Below, piece after piece: positions 1 to 8,750 of a stretch of DNA of 64,000 bases. The translations under genes and the position numbers were made by a program. Source of the stretch: Nitrosomonas sp. Nm51 (lineage in GTDB: Bacteria > Pseudomonadota > Gammaproteobacteria > Burkholderiales > Nitrosomonadaceae); the NCBI RefSeq assembly GCF_900111165.1, contig NZ_FOGH01000002.1, positions 124,001 to 188,000 on the forward strand, read 5' to 3'. The notes below the pieces were generated by a model. It made no database searches and was not told the origin of the DNA. It was given only the letters and a program-made list of their open reading frames with translations. Within the stretch, counting starts at the first letter, position 1. Each line of letters begins with the position of its first letter.

Positions 1-1
1 G

Positions 2-655
2 TATCGTCATATCGCTGAATCGTTGAATGAAGACCGGTTGCACGACTATGTACGGAAAGCGGAACAAAACTGTCTCAAGGACTTGTTAGCGATTTTCAAT
101 TTTTCGAAGAAAGATATCGCAATTCAGAAAATTCCGGTCAGTAACGGCCAATGGCAGTTGGATATTTTTGCGCCGGGTATTCTGAAAGCATACGGACTGG
201 ATGTCGGCAGCGCTGCGGCAAAGGGTGCAGCAGCCGGTGCAGGCATTGATTTGATGGTGGGCGGGTTGAGCCTGGGTGCAGCAAGCGCGCTGGGCGCACT
301 GGCGGGTGCCGGATGGTCTACTTTCAAGCGTTACGGTGATGAAATCAAGGCGTCCGTCCGCGGTACGCAATGGCTATGCGTCGATGACGCTACATTGCAG
401 GTTTTGTATCTGCGTCAGAAACAGCTGTTGGAAAAACTGATGCATCGTGGCCATGCCGCTCATGATACGATGCAAGTCGATGCGCCGGAAAAAATCAAAC
501 TGCCGGATGGCTGGCCCGGATTTATCAGTACGTTGCGCCAGAATCCGCTTTGGCGCGAATCATCAACGTCCCGCAATAACAACAAGCAGTTTCTGGAAAT
601 AGAATCCAAATTGATCGCCGCCATTTTATACAATGAAACGGCCGCGAAGCAGTAA
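2..655 (+). CDS. DUF3482-type GTPase, C-terminal part (5' truncated by window)
   Basis: The reading frame is open from base 2, so the gene begins before the window; a TTG at 23 is not needed as a start. The visible part is about 217 residues. It contains a small-residue hydrophobic stretch (AAAKGAAAGAGIDLMVGG, then LSLGAASALGALAGAGW) followed by FKRYGDEIKASVRG. That arrangement is typical of the C-terminal DUF3482 region of large GTPases in beta- and gammaproteobacteria, usually encoded beside a DUF2868 protein. The GTPase motifs would lie upstream and cannot be checked. The glycine/alanine-rich segment probably associates with membrane. The function of the family is not established. Family assignment is from recognition of this C-terminal pattern only. 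Confidence 0.7.
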   Translation, partial: YRHIAESLNEDRLHDYVRKAEQNCLKDLLAIFNFSKKDIAIQKIPVSNGQWQLDIFAPGILKAYGLDVGSAAAKGAAAGAGIDLMVGGLSLGAASALGALAGAGWSTFKRYGDEIKASVRGTQWLCVDDATLQVLYLRQKQLLEKLMHRGHAAHDTMQVDAPEKIKLPDGWPGFISTLRQNPLWRESSTSRNNNKQFLEIESKLIAAILYNETAAKQ

Positions 656-848
656 CGCCTAATCATCCTGAATTCGCATTATTCTGTTGAACAAGCTGCT
701 CTTCTGTTTTCTGCGATCACGTTGCATGGCATGCTGCTTGTGGCTAAGTTATCACGGTATCGTGCCGTATATACTGCCATCTATTACAACGAAAATAATC
801 AGTTATCCATGCCTGATTAAATCGCATTCCTAATATCAAGGAGTAATT

Positions 849-2075
849 ATGGGCGCTGTAACAGCACGTACAGATAAAAAAGTTAAAGAAATCAATTTTT
901 CCTGGGAAGGTAAGGACAAAACCGGAAAGCAGATCAAAGGCGAAATGCGCGCGGCCGGTTCTGTTGTCGTTACATCGGCGTTGCGCCGCCAAGGGATTAA
1001 AGTTACAAAAATCAAGAAAGTCAATCAGTCGGGAGGAAAAATAACGAACAAAGATATTACTTTGTTTACCCGTCAGCTTGCGACTATGATGAAATCCGGC
1101 GTGCCGTTGCTGCAGGCTTTCGATATCGTTGGCAAGGGACATAACAATCCTGCAATGAGAAAACTGCTGCTGGATATTAAAACCGATGTGGAAACCGGTA
1201 ACAATTTGGCCGATGCATTTCGTAAATATCCGCTGTATTTTGATAATCTGTTTTGCAATCTCGTGGGGGCGGGTGAAGCCGCCGGTATTCTCGATACGTT
1301 GCTGGATCGTTTGGCTACATACAAAGAAAAAATTCAGGCCATTAAAGGAAAAATCAAGTCTGCACTGTTTTATCCTATATCGATTATTGTCGTGGCATTT
1401 ATCATCACTGCGATCATGATGATTTTTGTGATTCCGTCATTCAAAGATTTATTCGATAATTTCGGCGCGGATTTACCTGGACCTACGCTGTTTGTCATGA
1501 CGCTCTCGGATTTTTTTGTGGAATACTGGTGGGCTATATTCGGATCGCTTGGCGGCAGTATTTATGCTTTTTTTTATATTTGGAAACGTTCGCCAGCCAT
1601 GCAACGGGTTATCGACCGCCTAATGCTCAGATTGCCCATTTTTGGTGACGTTATTCGCAAAGCAACGATTGCCCGCTGGTCACGGACACTATCAACCATG
1701 TTTGCTGCCGGAGTACCGCTTGTCGAGTCGCTCGATTCGGTTGCAGGTGCGGCAGGCAATTATGTTTATTACGAAGCGACTAAAAAGATTCAGATTGAAG
1801 TCAGTACAGGCAACTCCCTGACGTCATCTATGACCGGTACTGAGCTCTTTCCGCATATGGTGCTTCAAATGGTTGCCATCGGCGAGGAAGCAGGCTCTCT
1901 GGATTCCATGCTCAGTAAAGTAGCCGATTTTTTTGAGGCAGAAGTGGATGATGCCGTAGAGGCGTTATCCAGCCTGATGGAGCCCATGATTATGGTGGTG
2001 TTGGGCACTTTGATTGGTGGTATGGTGGTAGCAATGTACTTGCCGATCTTTAAAATGGGTATGGCAGTTGGCTAA
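849..2075 (+). CDS. pilC: Type IV pilus inner-membrane platform protein PilC
   Basis: Polytopic type II secretion F family protein of 408 residues, the usual PilC length. Two repeats of the T2SSF domain are visible: the first contains LFTRQLATMMKSGVPLLQAF and GAGEAAGILDTLLDRL, the second contains ARWSRTLSTMFAAGVPLVES and IGEEAGSLDSMLSKVADFF. Membrane segments lie near residues 173-197, 220-241 and 375-398. PilC is the platform on which the PilB/PilT ATPases act during pilus assembly and retraction. The start is supported by AAGGAG about five bases upstream of the ATG. pilD follows after a hairpin-containing spacer. No pilB lies directly upstream, where it is often found; a DUF3482 gene is there instead. 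Confidence 0.95.
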   Translation: MGAVTARTDKKVKEINFSWEGKDKTGKQIKGEMRAAGSVVVTSALRRQGIKVTKIKKVNQSGGKITNKDITLFTRQLATMMKSGVPLLQAFDIVGKGHNNPAMRKLLLDIKTDVETGNNLADAFRKYPLYFDNLFCNLVGAGEAAGILDTLLDRLATYKEKIQAIKGKIKSALFYPISIIVVAFIITAIMMIFVIPSFKDLFDNFGADLPGPTLFVMTLSDFFVEYWWAIFGSLGGSIYAFFYIWKRSPAMQRVIDRLMLRLPIFGDVIRKATIARWSRTLSTMFAAGVPLVESLDSVAGAAGNYVYYEATKKIQIEVSTGNSLTSSMTGTELFPHMVLQMVAIGEEAGSLDSMLSKVADFFEAEVDDAVEALSSLMEPMIMVVLGTLIGGMVVAMYLPIFKMGMAVG

Positions 2076-2165
2076 ACATTCAGCCTGCGACTATAAAAAT
2101 TTTCCTAGTTGTTGATTGGCGTTAGAGTCCTGTCAGCAGGTAATATACAGGGTACAATCATTCCC

Positions 2166-2220
2166 AGGGGATGTTAACAATTAATGAACAGAAACAATTC
2201 ACTAATTGTTAACATCCCCT
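2166..2220. repeat. 18-bp perfect inverted repeat between pilC and pilD
   Basis: Arms 2166-2183 and 2203-2220 are exact reverse complements (left arm AGGGGATGTTAACAATTA) separated by a 19-nt loop. There is no T-run after the stem, so it is not a classical intrinsic terminator. It could be an mRNA-processing hairpin, a protein-binding palindrome or a trace of a small mobile element. Other long, unrelated inverted repeats sit between genes elsewhere in the window. Confidence 0.85.
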
Positions 2221-2249
2221 AGGCTGCCAGACACTTAATCTTGATACCT

Positions 2250-3104
2250 ATGATCGCACAATTACAGGAATCCACCTCATTATTGATTACGCTGACTGTC
2301 ATCATTGGTCTGATGATCGGCAGTTTTCTCAATGTGGTTATTTACCGCATGCCCAAGATGATTGAAAAAAGCTGGCAACGGCAATGCGCGGAGTTTCAGG
2401 GTAAACCCGTTGAAGCATCCCCGGTTTTCAATCTTGCTGTTCCCCGCTCGATTTGTCCGCATTGCCGGCACAAGATTGCATTCTGGGAAAATATACCTAT
2501 TTTAAGCTATCTTTTTTTGCGGGGACGCTGCGCCGAATGTCATGCGCCTATATCTGTGCGTTATCCGATTATCGAAGCTGTTACCGGCATAATCAGCGGT
2601 TTTGTTGCCTGGCATTTTGGGTGGGGCTGGTTGATGATTGCTGCTTTGCTATTTGTATGGGCGCTTATCGCATTGGCAGCTATTGATATTGATACGCACC
2701 TGCTGCCGGATGATATTACTTTACCGCTGATGTGGCTGGGCATACTTGTCAATATGCAGACCGGCTTTACGAATTTGCAATCTGCTGTTATCGGTGCAGT
2801 TGCGGGGTATTTGTCACTTTGGGGGGTTTACTGGATTTTTAAACTGATCACTGGCAAAGAAGGTATGGGATACGGCGACTTCAAGCTGCTGGCGGCTATC
2901 GGCGCCTGGCTAGGCTGGAGCATTCTGCCGCTGGTTATTCTGCTTTCATCGCTGGTTGGTGCGATTGTCGGTGTTGGTCTTATCATCGCTGCCAAGCTTC
3001 ACAAAGACATTATGATGCCTTTTGGACCATATCTGGCAGGCGGTGCGCTCATAGCTTTATTCTGGGGGCAGGAAATCAACCACGCTTACTTCGGATTATT
3101 CTGA
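2250..3104 (+). CDS. pilD: Prepilin peptidase / N-methyltransferase PilD
   Basis: Integral membrane aspartic protease that cleaves and N-methylates type IV prepilins. The N-terminal cytoplasmic part has the two zinc-type CXXC pairs (CPHCRHKI and CAECHAPI). The two catalytic aspartates are visible: one in AAIDIDTHLLPDDIT, the other in the GxGD motif GMGYGDFKLL. Length is about 284 residues with roughly eight hydrophobic segments. An in-frame TTG at 2241 would add three residues; the ATG at 2250 is preferred, although no strong ribosome binding site is visible for either. coaE starts 6 bp after the stop, the common pilD-coaE arrangement. Confidence 0.95.
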   Translation: MIAQLQESTSLLITLTVIIGLMIGSFLNVVIYRMPKMIEKSWQRQCAEFQGKPVEASPVFNLAVPRSICPHCRHKIAFWENIPILSYLFLRGRCAECHAPISVRYPIIEAVTGIISGFVAWHFGWGWLMIAALLFVWALIALAAIDIDTHLLPDDITLPLMWLGILVNMQTGFTNLQSAVIGAVAGYLSLWGVYWIFKLITGKEGMGYGDFKLLAAIGAWLGWSILPLVILLSSLVGAIVGVGLIIAAKLHKDIMMPFGPYLAGGALIALFWGQEINHAYFGLF

Positions 3105-3110
3105 TCCGTC

Positions 3111-3707
3111 ATGTTTGTCGTGGGTTTGACAGGTGGCATTGGTTGCGGTAAGAGCGCGGCTGGTGATATCTTTACGGAATTGGGTATTGATGTTATCGAT
3201 ACCGATTATATCGCTCATCAATTGACGCAAGCCGATGGCGCCGCAATACCGGCAATCCGCGATTTGTTTGGTGAAGCCTTTATTACCCGCGACGGCGCAC
3301 TTGACCGGGAAACAATGCGCAAGCTGGTTTTTTCTGACAACGCTAGCAGGCAAAAACTCGAGAAGCTGTTGCATCCGCTTATTCTCACTGAAGTATCTCA
3401 TCGTATCCAGCAATCCTATTCGTCCTATGTGATTGTAATCATTCCATTATTATTAGAAACAGGCGATTATGATCATTTGATTCAGCGCATTCTTGTCATC
3501 GACTGCGATGAGCAGTTACAGTTGGTCCGGACCATGGCGCGCAGCCAGTTGAGTGCTGCGGATGTCAAAACTATCATGGCAGCGCAGGTTGGCCGCCAGT
3601 GCCGCCTGAAAAAAGCAGACGACATTATCGTTAATAATGAGGATGTTGGTCATTTAAAAACACAGATTATCCGTCTTCATCATTATTATCTTGCCTTGAC
3701 TGCTTAA
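3111..3707 (+). CDS. coaE: Dephospho-CoA kinase
   Basis: Catalyses the last step of coenzyme A synthesis, ATP-dependent 3'-phosphorylation of dephospho-CoA. The P-loop GLTGGIGCGKSAA is at residues 5-17, followed by IDVIDTDYIAHQLT, the acceptor-binding segment of the family, and VIIPLLLETGDY in the lid region. Length is 198 residues, normal for CoaE. It is co-oriented with pilD and separated by only 6 bp, so it is probably co-transcribed. The zapD and yacG genes that often follow are absent here. Confidence 0.95.
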   Translation: MFVVGLTGGIGCGKSAAGDIFTELGIDVIDTDYIAHQLTQADGAAIPAIRDLFGEAFITRDGALDRETMRKLVFSDNASRQKLEKLLHPLILTEVSHRIQQSYSSYVIVIIPLLLETGDYDHLIQRILVIDCDEQLQLVRTMARSQLSAADVKTIMAAQVGRQCRLKKADDIIVNNEDVGHLKTQIIRLHHYYLALTA

Positions 3708-3753
3708 ATTCATTCCTGAATCTACTTGATCTTCGAGTAAAACTTGTAGTAAA

Positions 3754-3775
3754 AGTACGTATAGAGTACGTATAG
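3754..3775. repeat. Two tandem copies of an 11-bp unit
   Basis: AGTACGTATAG occurs twice head to tail, at 3754-3764 and 3765-3775, in the spacer between coaE and the rlpA-like gene. Tandem 11-bp units can be operator half-sites or simple slippage products. No further copies are visible nearby. Confidence 0.8.
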
Positions 3776-3870
3776 CTACAGATACGAACAGACCTGCATA
3801 CAAGTTATTCAGTAGCCGCGACTTCATGTGAATACACATTCTCCGGAGCAGAAAACGGTTAATATACTTT

Positions 3871-4461
3871 ATGTACAACGAGTATGATTCAAAAATGATG
3901 AACACAATTCAAAAGCGGGATATTTCACCACTGGTTTGGCGTTTAAAAGGAAAAAATAGTCAAAATATTGCTTTGGCTATCTTGTCGGCCTTAATTGTCT
4001 TTCTCTTTCTTTTTGCCGGCTGTACGTCGCCAATAAAACCACCCGTGCCGAGAACGGCGGTTACAGTGCAGCCGCCACAGCCATCGAACGCATCCTATAA
4101 TCGGTCTTACACAGTGAGAGGGAAAACGTATTATCCAATGCGTTCTGCAACGGGTTACAGTGAACATGGAATCGCTTCTTGGTACGGCTCGGAATCCGGC
4201 AGCCGAACCGCGATGGGTACACGATTTAATCCGCATGGATTAACGGCCGCACATAAAACCTTACCGTTGCCGACCAAAGTGCGGGTAACCAATTTGCGTA
4301 ACGGGCGTTCGGTGGATGTCGTGGTCAATGATCGCGGCCCATTTAAGAAAAACCGATTAATTGACCTGTCTCATGGCGCCGCAAAAAAAATAGGGCTGGA
4401 TAAACAAGGACTCGGTAAAGTTAAGGTTGAATATCTGGAATCCTTGGCGGTCAATCCTTAG
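3871..4461 (+). CDS. rlpA: RlpA-like septal/rare lipoprotein
   Basis: Double-psi beta-barrel lipoprotein of the RlpA family, which in other bacteria cleaves denuded glycan strands at the septum. The lipoprotein signal is unusually far in: about 40 residues precede the hydrophobic run and the lipobox LFAGC. The DPBB domain covers roughly residues 97-190, with GIASWYGSESGSRTAMG, GLTAAHKTLPLPTKVRV and the VNDRGPF segment holding the presumed catalytic aspartate. No SPOR domain follows, so septal targeting through denuded glycans is not supported. A second ATG at 3895 gives a shorter n-region and may be the true start. Confidence 0.85.
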   Translation: MYNEYDSKMMNTIQKRDISPLVWRLKGKNSQNIALAILSALIVFLFLFAGCTSPIKPPVPRTAVTVQPPQPSNASYNRSYTVRGKTYYPMRSATGYSEHGIASWYGSESGSRTAMGTRFNPHGLTAAHKTLPLPTKVRVTNLRNGRSVDVVVNDRGPFKKNRLIDLSHGAAKKIGLDKQGLGKVKVEYLESLAVNP

Positions 4462-4530
4462 TCGCTATTTTAAGAGTTCATTGCAGAAGGTGTGCTGCAG
4501 GAGAACCGCGACCTTGCACAGATAACAATC

Positions 4531-5697
4531 ATGGAAAAGACCACGCCCAACCTCATGAACATGCTGCATCAGCTTATCGCCATACCTTCGATGAGCAGTG
4601 TTAATCCGTCATTTGACACCAGCAATCGCGCGGTAATCGATTTGTTGGCCGGCTGGTTCGAGGCGCTTGGCTTTACGGTGCAGGTCATGCCGTTGCCTCG
4701 GCAACCGCATAAAGCCAATCTGATTGCGACTATTGGGCCTGTACAGGAGCATGGAAAAAACCAAGGATTAATGTTGGCGGGGCATACCGATACGGTGCCG
4801 TGCGAAGAGAAATTCTGGCGCTTTAACCCTTTTCGGTTAACCGAACGGGAAAATCGTTTGTATGGGCTCGGAACGGCCGACATGAAAAGTTTCTTCGCGC
4901 TGATCATTGAGGCATTTAAACGATTTGATGCATCCCGATTCAAACGACCGCTGGTTGTACTGGCGACAGCCGATGAAGAAAGTTCAATGGAGGGTGCCGC
5001 CATGTTGGTTGAAAAAACCCGCCCGCCTGTACGTTATGCGGTCATTGGTGAACCGACCGGGCTCAAGCCGGCCAATGCGCATAAGGGCATGGTTATGGAC
5101 GGCATACGGTTGATTGGACGGGGCGGACATTCCAGTAATCCAACATTGGGCCTGAATGCGATGGAATCCATGCATCAGGTGCTGGGAGAATTAATGCGCT
5201 GGCGAAATGATTTGCAGCGCCGCTATCAGGATAATCGATTTGCCGTACCAGTGCCTACTCTGAATCTCGGTCATATCCATGGCGGCGACAATCCCAACCG
5301 TATCTGCGATCAGTGTGAAGTTCATTTCGATTTGCGTCTGTTGCCAGGCATGGATGTTCAATCTGTGCATGACGAACTGCATGCGCGTTTGACAGCGCTG
5401 TTTGCTGGCACGGAAATAAAATGGGAATGTTTTCCATTAAAACCGGGCACGCCCCCCATGTTGACACCTCAAGATTCTCGCATCGTCAGAAACTGCGAGC
5501 TGTATAGTCAGGCTGACGCACATGCGGTTGCATTTTGCACCGAAGGTCCTTACCTGACACAACTCGGCATTGAGACAGTCATCTTAGGCCCTGGAAATAT
5601 CGCCCAAGCGCATCAGCCTGATGAATATCTTGCATTGTCAAACGTTCAGCCCTATGTGGATATTCTGGCCGAACTGATTGCTGAACATTGCCTGTAG
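4531..5697 (+). CDS. argE: Acetylornithine deacetylase
   Basis: M20-family zinc hydrolase converting N-acetylornithine to ornithine in arginine synthesis. Metal-ligand motifs are in order: GHTDTVP, GLGTADMKSF, ATADEESSMEGA and the C-terminal GNIAQAHQPDEY. The substrate-specific IGEPTGLKPANAHKG segment is also present. The frame is open upstream to a GTG at 4492, but the ATG at 4531 gives 388 residues, close to the usual ArgE length and alignment start; ATG 4552 is a shorter alternative. It is a single gene with no other arg gene nearby. Related desuccinylases such as DapE cannot be fully excluded, but the motifs favour ArgE. Confidence 0.9.
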   Translation: MEKTTPNLMNMLHQLIAIPSMSSVNPSFDTSNRAVIDLLAGWFEALGFTVQVMPLPRQPHKANLIATIGPVQEHGKNQGLMLAGHTDTVPCEEKFWRFNPFRLTERENRLYGLGTADMKSFFALIIEAFKRFDASRFKRPLVVLATADEESSMEGAAMLVEKTRPPVRYAVIGEPTGLKPANAHKGMVMDGIRLIGRGGHSSNPTLGLNAMESMHQVLGELMRWRNDLQRRYQDNRFAVPVPTLNLGHIHGGDNPNRICDQCEVHFDLRLLPGMDVQSVHDELHARLTALFAGTEIKWECFPLKPGTPPMLTPQDSRIVRNCELYSQADAHAVAFCTEGPYLTQLGIETVILGPGNIAQAHQPDEYLALSNVQPYVDILAELIAEHCL

Positions 5698-6327
5698 CTG
5701 ATAATTGGCAGGAAAGATTTCAATTTTTTAACCGCCACACTTGTTGCAGAAAGGCAAGAAGTGGACCCCAATATTTGAGCTGCACCATAAGCGCTTGGTA
5801 GACACGCTCTCTTTTCATGCATTTTGCCATCTATGCTGATAGTATCTATATCTTTCAACACTTGGCGGAAGCTTCATTGGTGTGCGTAGCCTTGCTGTCC
5901 GTGTCTAATATATCCGCTATCCGTTTGTTCCATAATGGTAAATTTCTTTCTCGAGTGCGACGGCATAGAAGCTGACATCCGGATAATGATCATTATCATC
6001 AGAAAGTAATTTTTTGGATTTGGCTGACCATTCATTGTTGTAAAAAACATGATTAACATTTTTTTTACAAAAAATTAACAGTTTCTTGATACGCCTGCCG
6101 GTAAACTAACTAGCGTGGTAGCGTGGCATTATAAAACAATAAGATGATGAATGTGTTGGTCATGAAAAATACTCAAGATGTCGCTGCAAGTATTGATAAG
6201 TATCTAAAAAACGTGGGAAGCTACCATGGATCGGACGCACGGCACTGATACTTATGTGAATTTTTCAAGACATGCACTGAAAGCGCAACTGCGCTCAACA
6301 ATTTTAGAATCGGAGAGGTGAAAACAG
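5698..6327. other. Intergenic, 630 bp, no convincing gene
   Basis: AT-rich spacer between argE and the porin gene. A 34-codon ORF at 6144-6248 (ATGATG start) has no clear ribosome binding site and I do not call it. Short T- and A-runs around 6052-6075 could belong to a promoter or terminator. A purine-rich GGAGAGGTG just before 6328 serves the downstream gene. Confidence 0.5.
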
Positions 6328-8124
6328 ATGATAAACAGGTTTGACTGTAGTTTTATTACCCATTTGACCAGACAGTTATTGGTGTTTTTTGACGCGAGAT
6401 CGAGAATGCCGCTTTTAAACCAGCAATATATACTTTCAACGATAAAAAATAACATTTCATGGGTTGGCAGTTCAAAACGCCGGTTTGAGGAAAGCGGGTT
6501 CTGGAAAAACAGCCGGCCGACTTTACAAAGGCACGCAGTTTCTGCGGTGACGCCGGTTACAGTTTTATCATCTTGCAGTAATGCTGGCAGTCAAGCTAAA
6601 TGCAAATCATCCAGGCCGAAAGGTACGTTGATAACCGGTCTGATAGTATGCTTTTTGGCGTTTATTTGCTCGAATGCTAATACCGCAATTGCTGAAGAAA
6701 AAAAACAGTTCACTGCGAATATGGAGCAGTTAAAAGAATCTGCAATACAAGCCAATAATGCAATTGTTACAGCACAAGGAGCCTCTAAAGCCGTAAATGA
6801 AGATGTTGTAATAGGTGATACAGGGCATTTCCTGGGCGATTTCGATAACTTGACAAGACTGATGCGACATCATGAAACGCCGCTTACCGCATATACACCC
6901 GACTGGCTGGATCTGGCGATAGAACATCGTACACGGTATGAGGCTTTTGATCATGGTTTTACACAGGCAATTCCTACAGGCAGCGATAACCAGCAAATTC
7001 ACCAACGGACAAGGTTTTTGATCGGTATTAACCGGAACGAACCACTGGGGCTTACATTTGAATTGACTGATATCCGCGCACCGCTTGCTGAATATGGGCA
7101 GGCAGGCTCAGCGGTTTTTGCAAATCATTTTGATTTCACCCAGCTTCATGTCGATATGAAGACTGATAATTTCTTCAGAACAGGACTGCCTGGAAAACTT
7201 GAAGTTGGCCGAATGGTGCTGGACTTCGGTGAAGGACGATTGGTAGCCGGTCATCGTTTTGGTACTTTGACGCCGACATTTGACGGTGTGCAATTGACCG
7301 TGGGTGAAGGTGATAAAGGCTGGGGATTAAGAATGTTCGGCACATCGCCTGTCAACCGGAAAGCGACCGAACTGGATGATTTTTCGCCAGTTACCTTTTT
7401 CTCAGGCGCGCAGATTACCAACCGAGATTACGCCTGGGCCAACTTTGATGTGTATTGGTTTCAGTTAAACGAAGGGAACAAAGTTAGGCAGCGTAATATT
7501 TCCACTCCTGGTTTTCGGCTTTTTGCTAAACCTACAACTAATCGCCTGGACTATGAAATCGAATCGACATATCAATTTGGTGAAGTTAATGAAGTAAACT
7601 ATTTTGCGCATCGGCATCATGGGGAAATCGGATATAGTTTTGATTTAGCAAAAATGCCGTTCAGGATTCTGTATCAATTTGACTATATATCGGGAGATCC
7701 TGATCCAAACAAACAGTTCGATTTTCTGTTTGCAAAACGCCGTGTCGAGTACGGGCCTACCGGTATTTTAGGTGTCTTCTTTCCGTCAAATATTTTCTCG
7801 CCTGCCGGTTTCCGTGCAACACTTCAGCCTACACCTACTGTCAGATTGATGATGTCCCACCGCGCATTCTGGCTCGCCGACAAACGCGGTACTTTTGTCG
7901 GCACCGGCCTGCAGGATGTAACCGGTAATTCAGGCAGCTTTCTGGGTAACTTGTTCGATCTCAATCTGAGATGGGATCCGAAGTTCAGCTATTTGAAACG
8001 TATGAGTTTTGACTTCGGATACACACATTTGTTTAAAGGCGACTACTTCGATAAAGCGAATAATGGTGTAGCGGGTGGTTCAGATACTAACTATGGCTAT
8101 ACGCAGGTTACTTTTAAATTCTAG
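6328..8124 (+). CDS. Alginate-export-type outer membrane beta-barrel protein
   Basis: The protein has an alginate_exp-like barrel (AlgE/porin group) from about residue 185 to the end. Visible blocks include LAIEHRTRYEAFDHGF, FELTDIRAPLAEYGQ, LEVGRMVLDFGEGRLVAG and LTPTFDGVQLTVGEG. It ends in aromatic YTQVTFKF, the usual outer-membrane assembly signal. The N-terminus is odd: the apparent signal segment (LITGLIVCFLAFICSNANTA) begins only near residue 100. GGAGAGGTG about nine bases before the ATG supports the long form. Either the signal is internal and the first 100 residues are a leader, or translation really starts later at a non-ATG codon. The substrate is unknown; polysaccharide export or general diffusion are both possible. 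Confidence 0.75.
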   Translation: MINRFDCSFITHLTRQLLVFFDARSRMPLLNQQYILSTIKNNISWVGSSKRRFEESGFWKNSRPTLQRHAVSAVTPVTVLSSCSNAGSQAKCKSSRPKGTLITGLIVCFLAFICSNANTAIAEEKKQFTANMEQLKESAIQANNAIVTAQGASKAVNEDVVIGDTGHFLGDFDNLTRLMRHHETPLTAYTPDWLDLAIEHRTRYEAFDHGFTQAIPTGSDNQQIHQRTRFLIGINRNEPLGLTFELTDIRAPLAEYGQAGSAVFANHFDFTQLHVDMKTDNFFRTGLPGKLEVGRMVLDFGEGRLVAGHRFGTLTPTFDGVQLTVGEGDKGWGLRMFGTSPVNRKATELDDFSPVTFFSGAQITNRDYAWANFDVYWFQLNEGNKVRQRNISTPGFRLFAKPTTNRLDYEIESTYQFGEVNEVNYFAHRHHGEIGYSFDLAKMPFRILYQFDYISGDPDPNKQFDFLFAKRRVEYGPTGILGVFFPSNIFSPAGFRATLQPTPTVRLMMSHRAFWLADKRGTFVGTGLQDVTGNSGSFLGNLFDLNLRWDPKFSYLKRMSFDFGYTHLFKGDYFDKANNGVAGGSDTNYGYTQVTFKF

Positions 8125-8346
8125 ATGCTGTCTGTCTTCTTGAAATGGTATTACCTTAATAGCTGTCCGAAATACTTAAACTTTCTCAACAATTCTTTTT
8201 AAGAAAAGAATGCATCGGGGTATCTGTGGCTGTGTCCTTGCCGGATTAGCCACCAGATAGCCTGAGCTATCCTCTATAATGCCCATTATAGACAATGCCT
8301 TCCGGCAAATGGTTGATGAAGACTCCGTCCATTCCATTGTGATTGA

Positions 8347-8412
8347 TATGATATTGCCGGGTTCCGCGAGTTTGTCAGTGTACATGGTAAGGCGTGCCTT
8401 GCAGGCAATAGT
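8347..8412. repeat. Diverged copy of the MITE-like repeat (interior plus one end)
   Basis: This stretch matches 38763-38828 along its whole length with about eight differences by eye. It shares TATGATATTGCCGGGTTC at one end, TTGTCAGT.TACATGG in the middle and CGTGCCTTGCAGGCAAT at the other. The outer part of each terminal repeat is degraded here. Confidence 0.85.
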
Positions 8413-8579
8413 CATTCTAATTGCCTGCCAAAAGACGCAACGCAGCCGATGGATGCTGACAAGCCCACCCACGGGACGTTACCGTGTTACTCTGCAACTG
8501 CGTTACAGTATTTGAAAAGGGAGTGCCCCTTTTCTACGTGCTGTGTCTTGTTGCATAACACCACAGTAACGCCGTACTT

Positions 8580-8606
8580 GGCAGTATCATATTGATAGAG
8601 TACTAG
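8580..8606. repeat. Half copy (right end) of the MITE-like repeat
   Basis: GGCAGTATCATATTGATAG followed by AGTACTAG matches the right terminal repeat of the full copy at 38820-38844, with one difference, and carries the CTAG-containing outer end. Confidence 0.85.
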
Positions 8607-8750
8607 AATGTCGTTGGCGCGAGTGAAGAAATCGAATGAACGGGTTCGCAGGCCAGTTGTAATTGAATAAACGCCCATTATCCAAGGCGACATCGATGTG
8701 TCTCCAAGCAGTGGGATAATAACTACCAAACAAAAGGGGCGTTCAATACG

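Noticed and set aside
744..1142. A 132-codon minus-strand frame opposite the pilC start
   Set aside because: Antisense to pilC, no family resemblance, and pilC has a clear ribosome binding site and full-length match.
6144..6248. A 34-codon frame upstream of the outer-membrane barrel gene
   Set aside because: No ribosome binding site and no similarity I can name; left as part of the intergenic description.
8279..8515. A 78-codon frame in the gene-poor tract
   Set aside because: It runs through the repeat copy at 8347-8412, and its amino acids are an accident of the repeat sequence.
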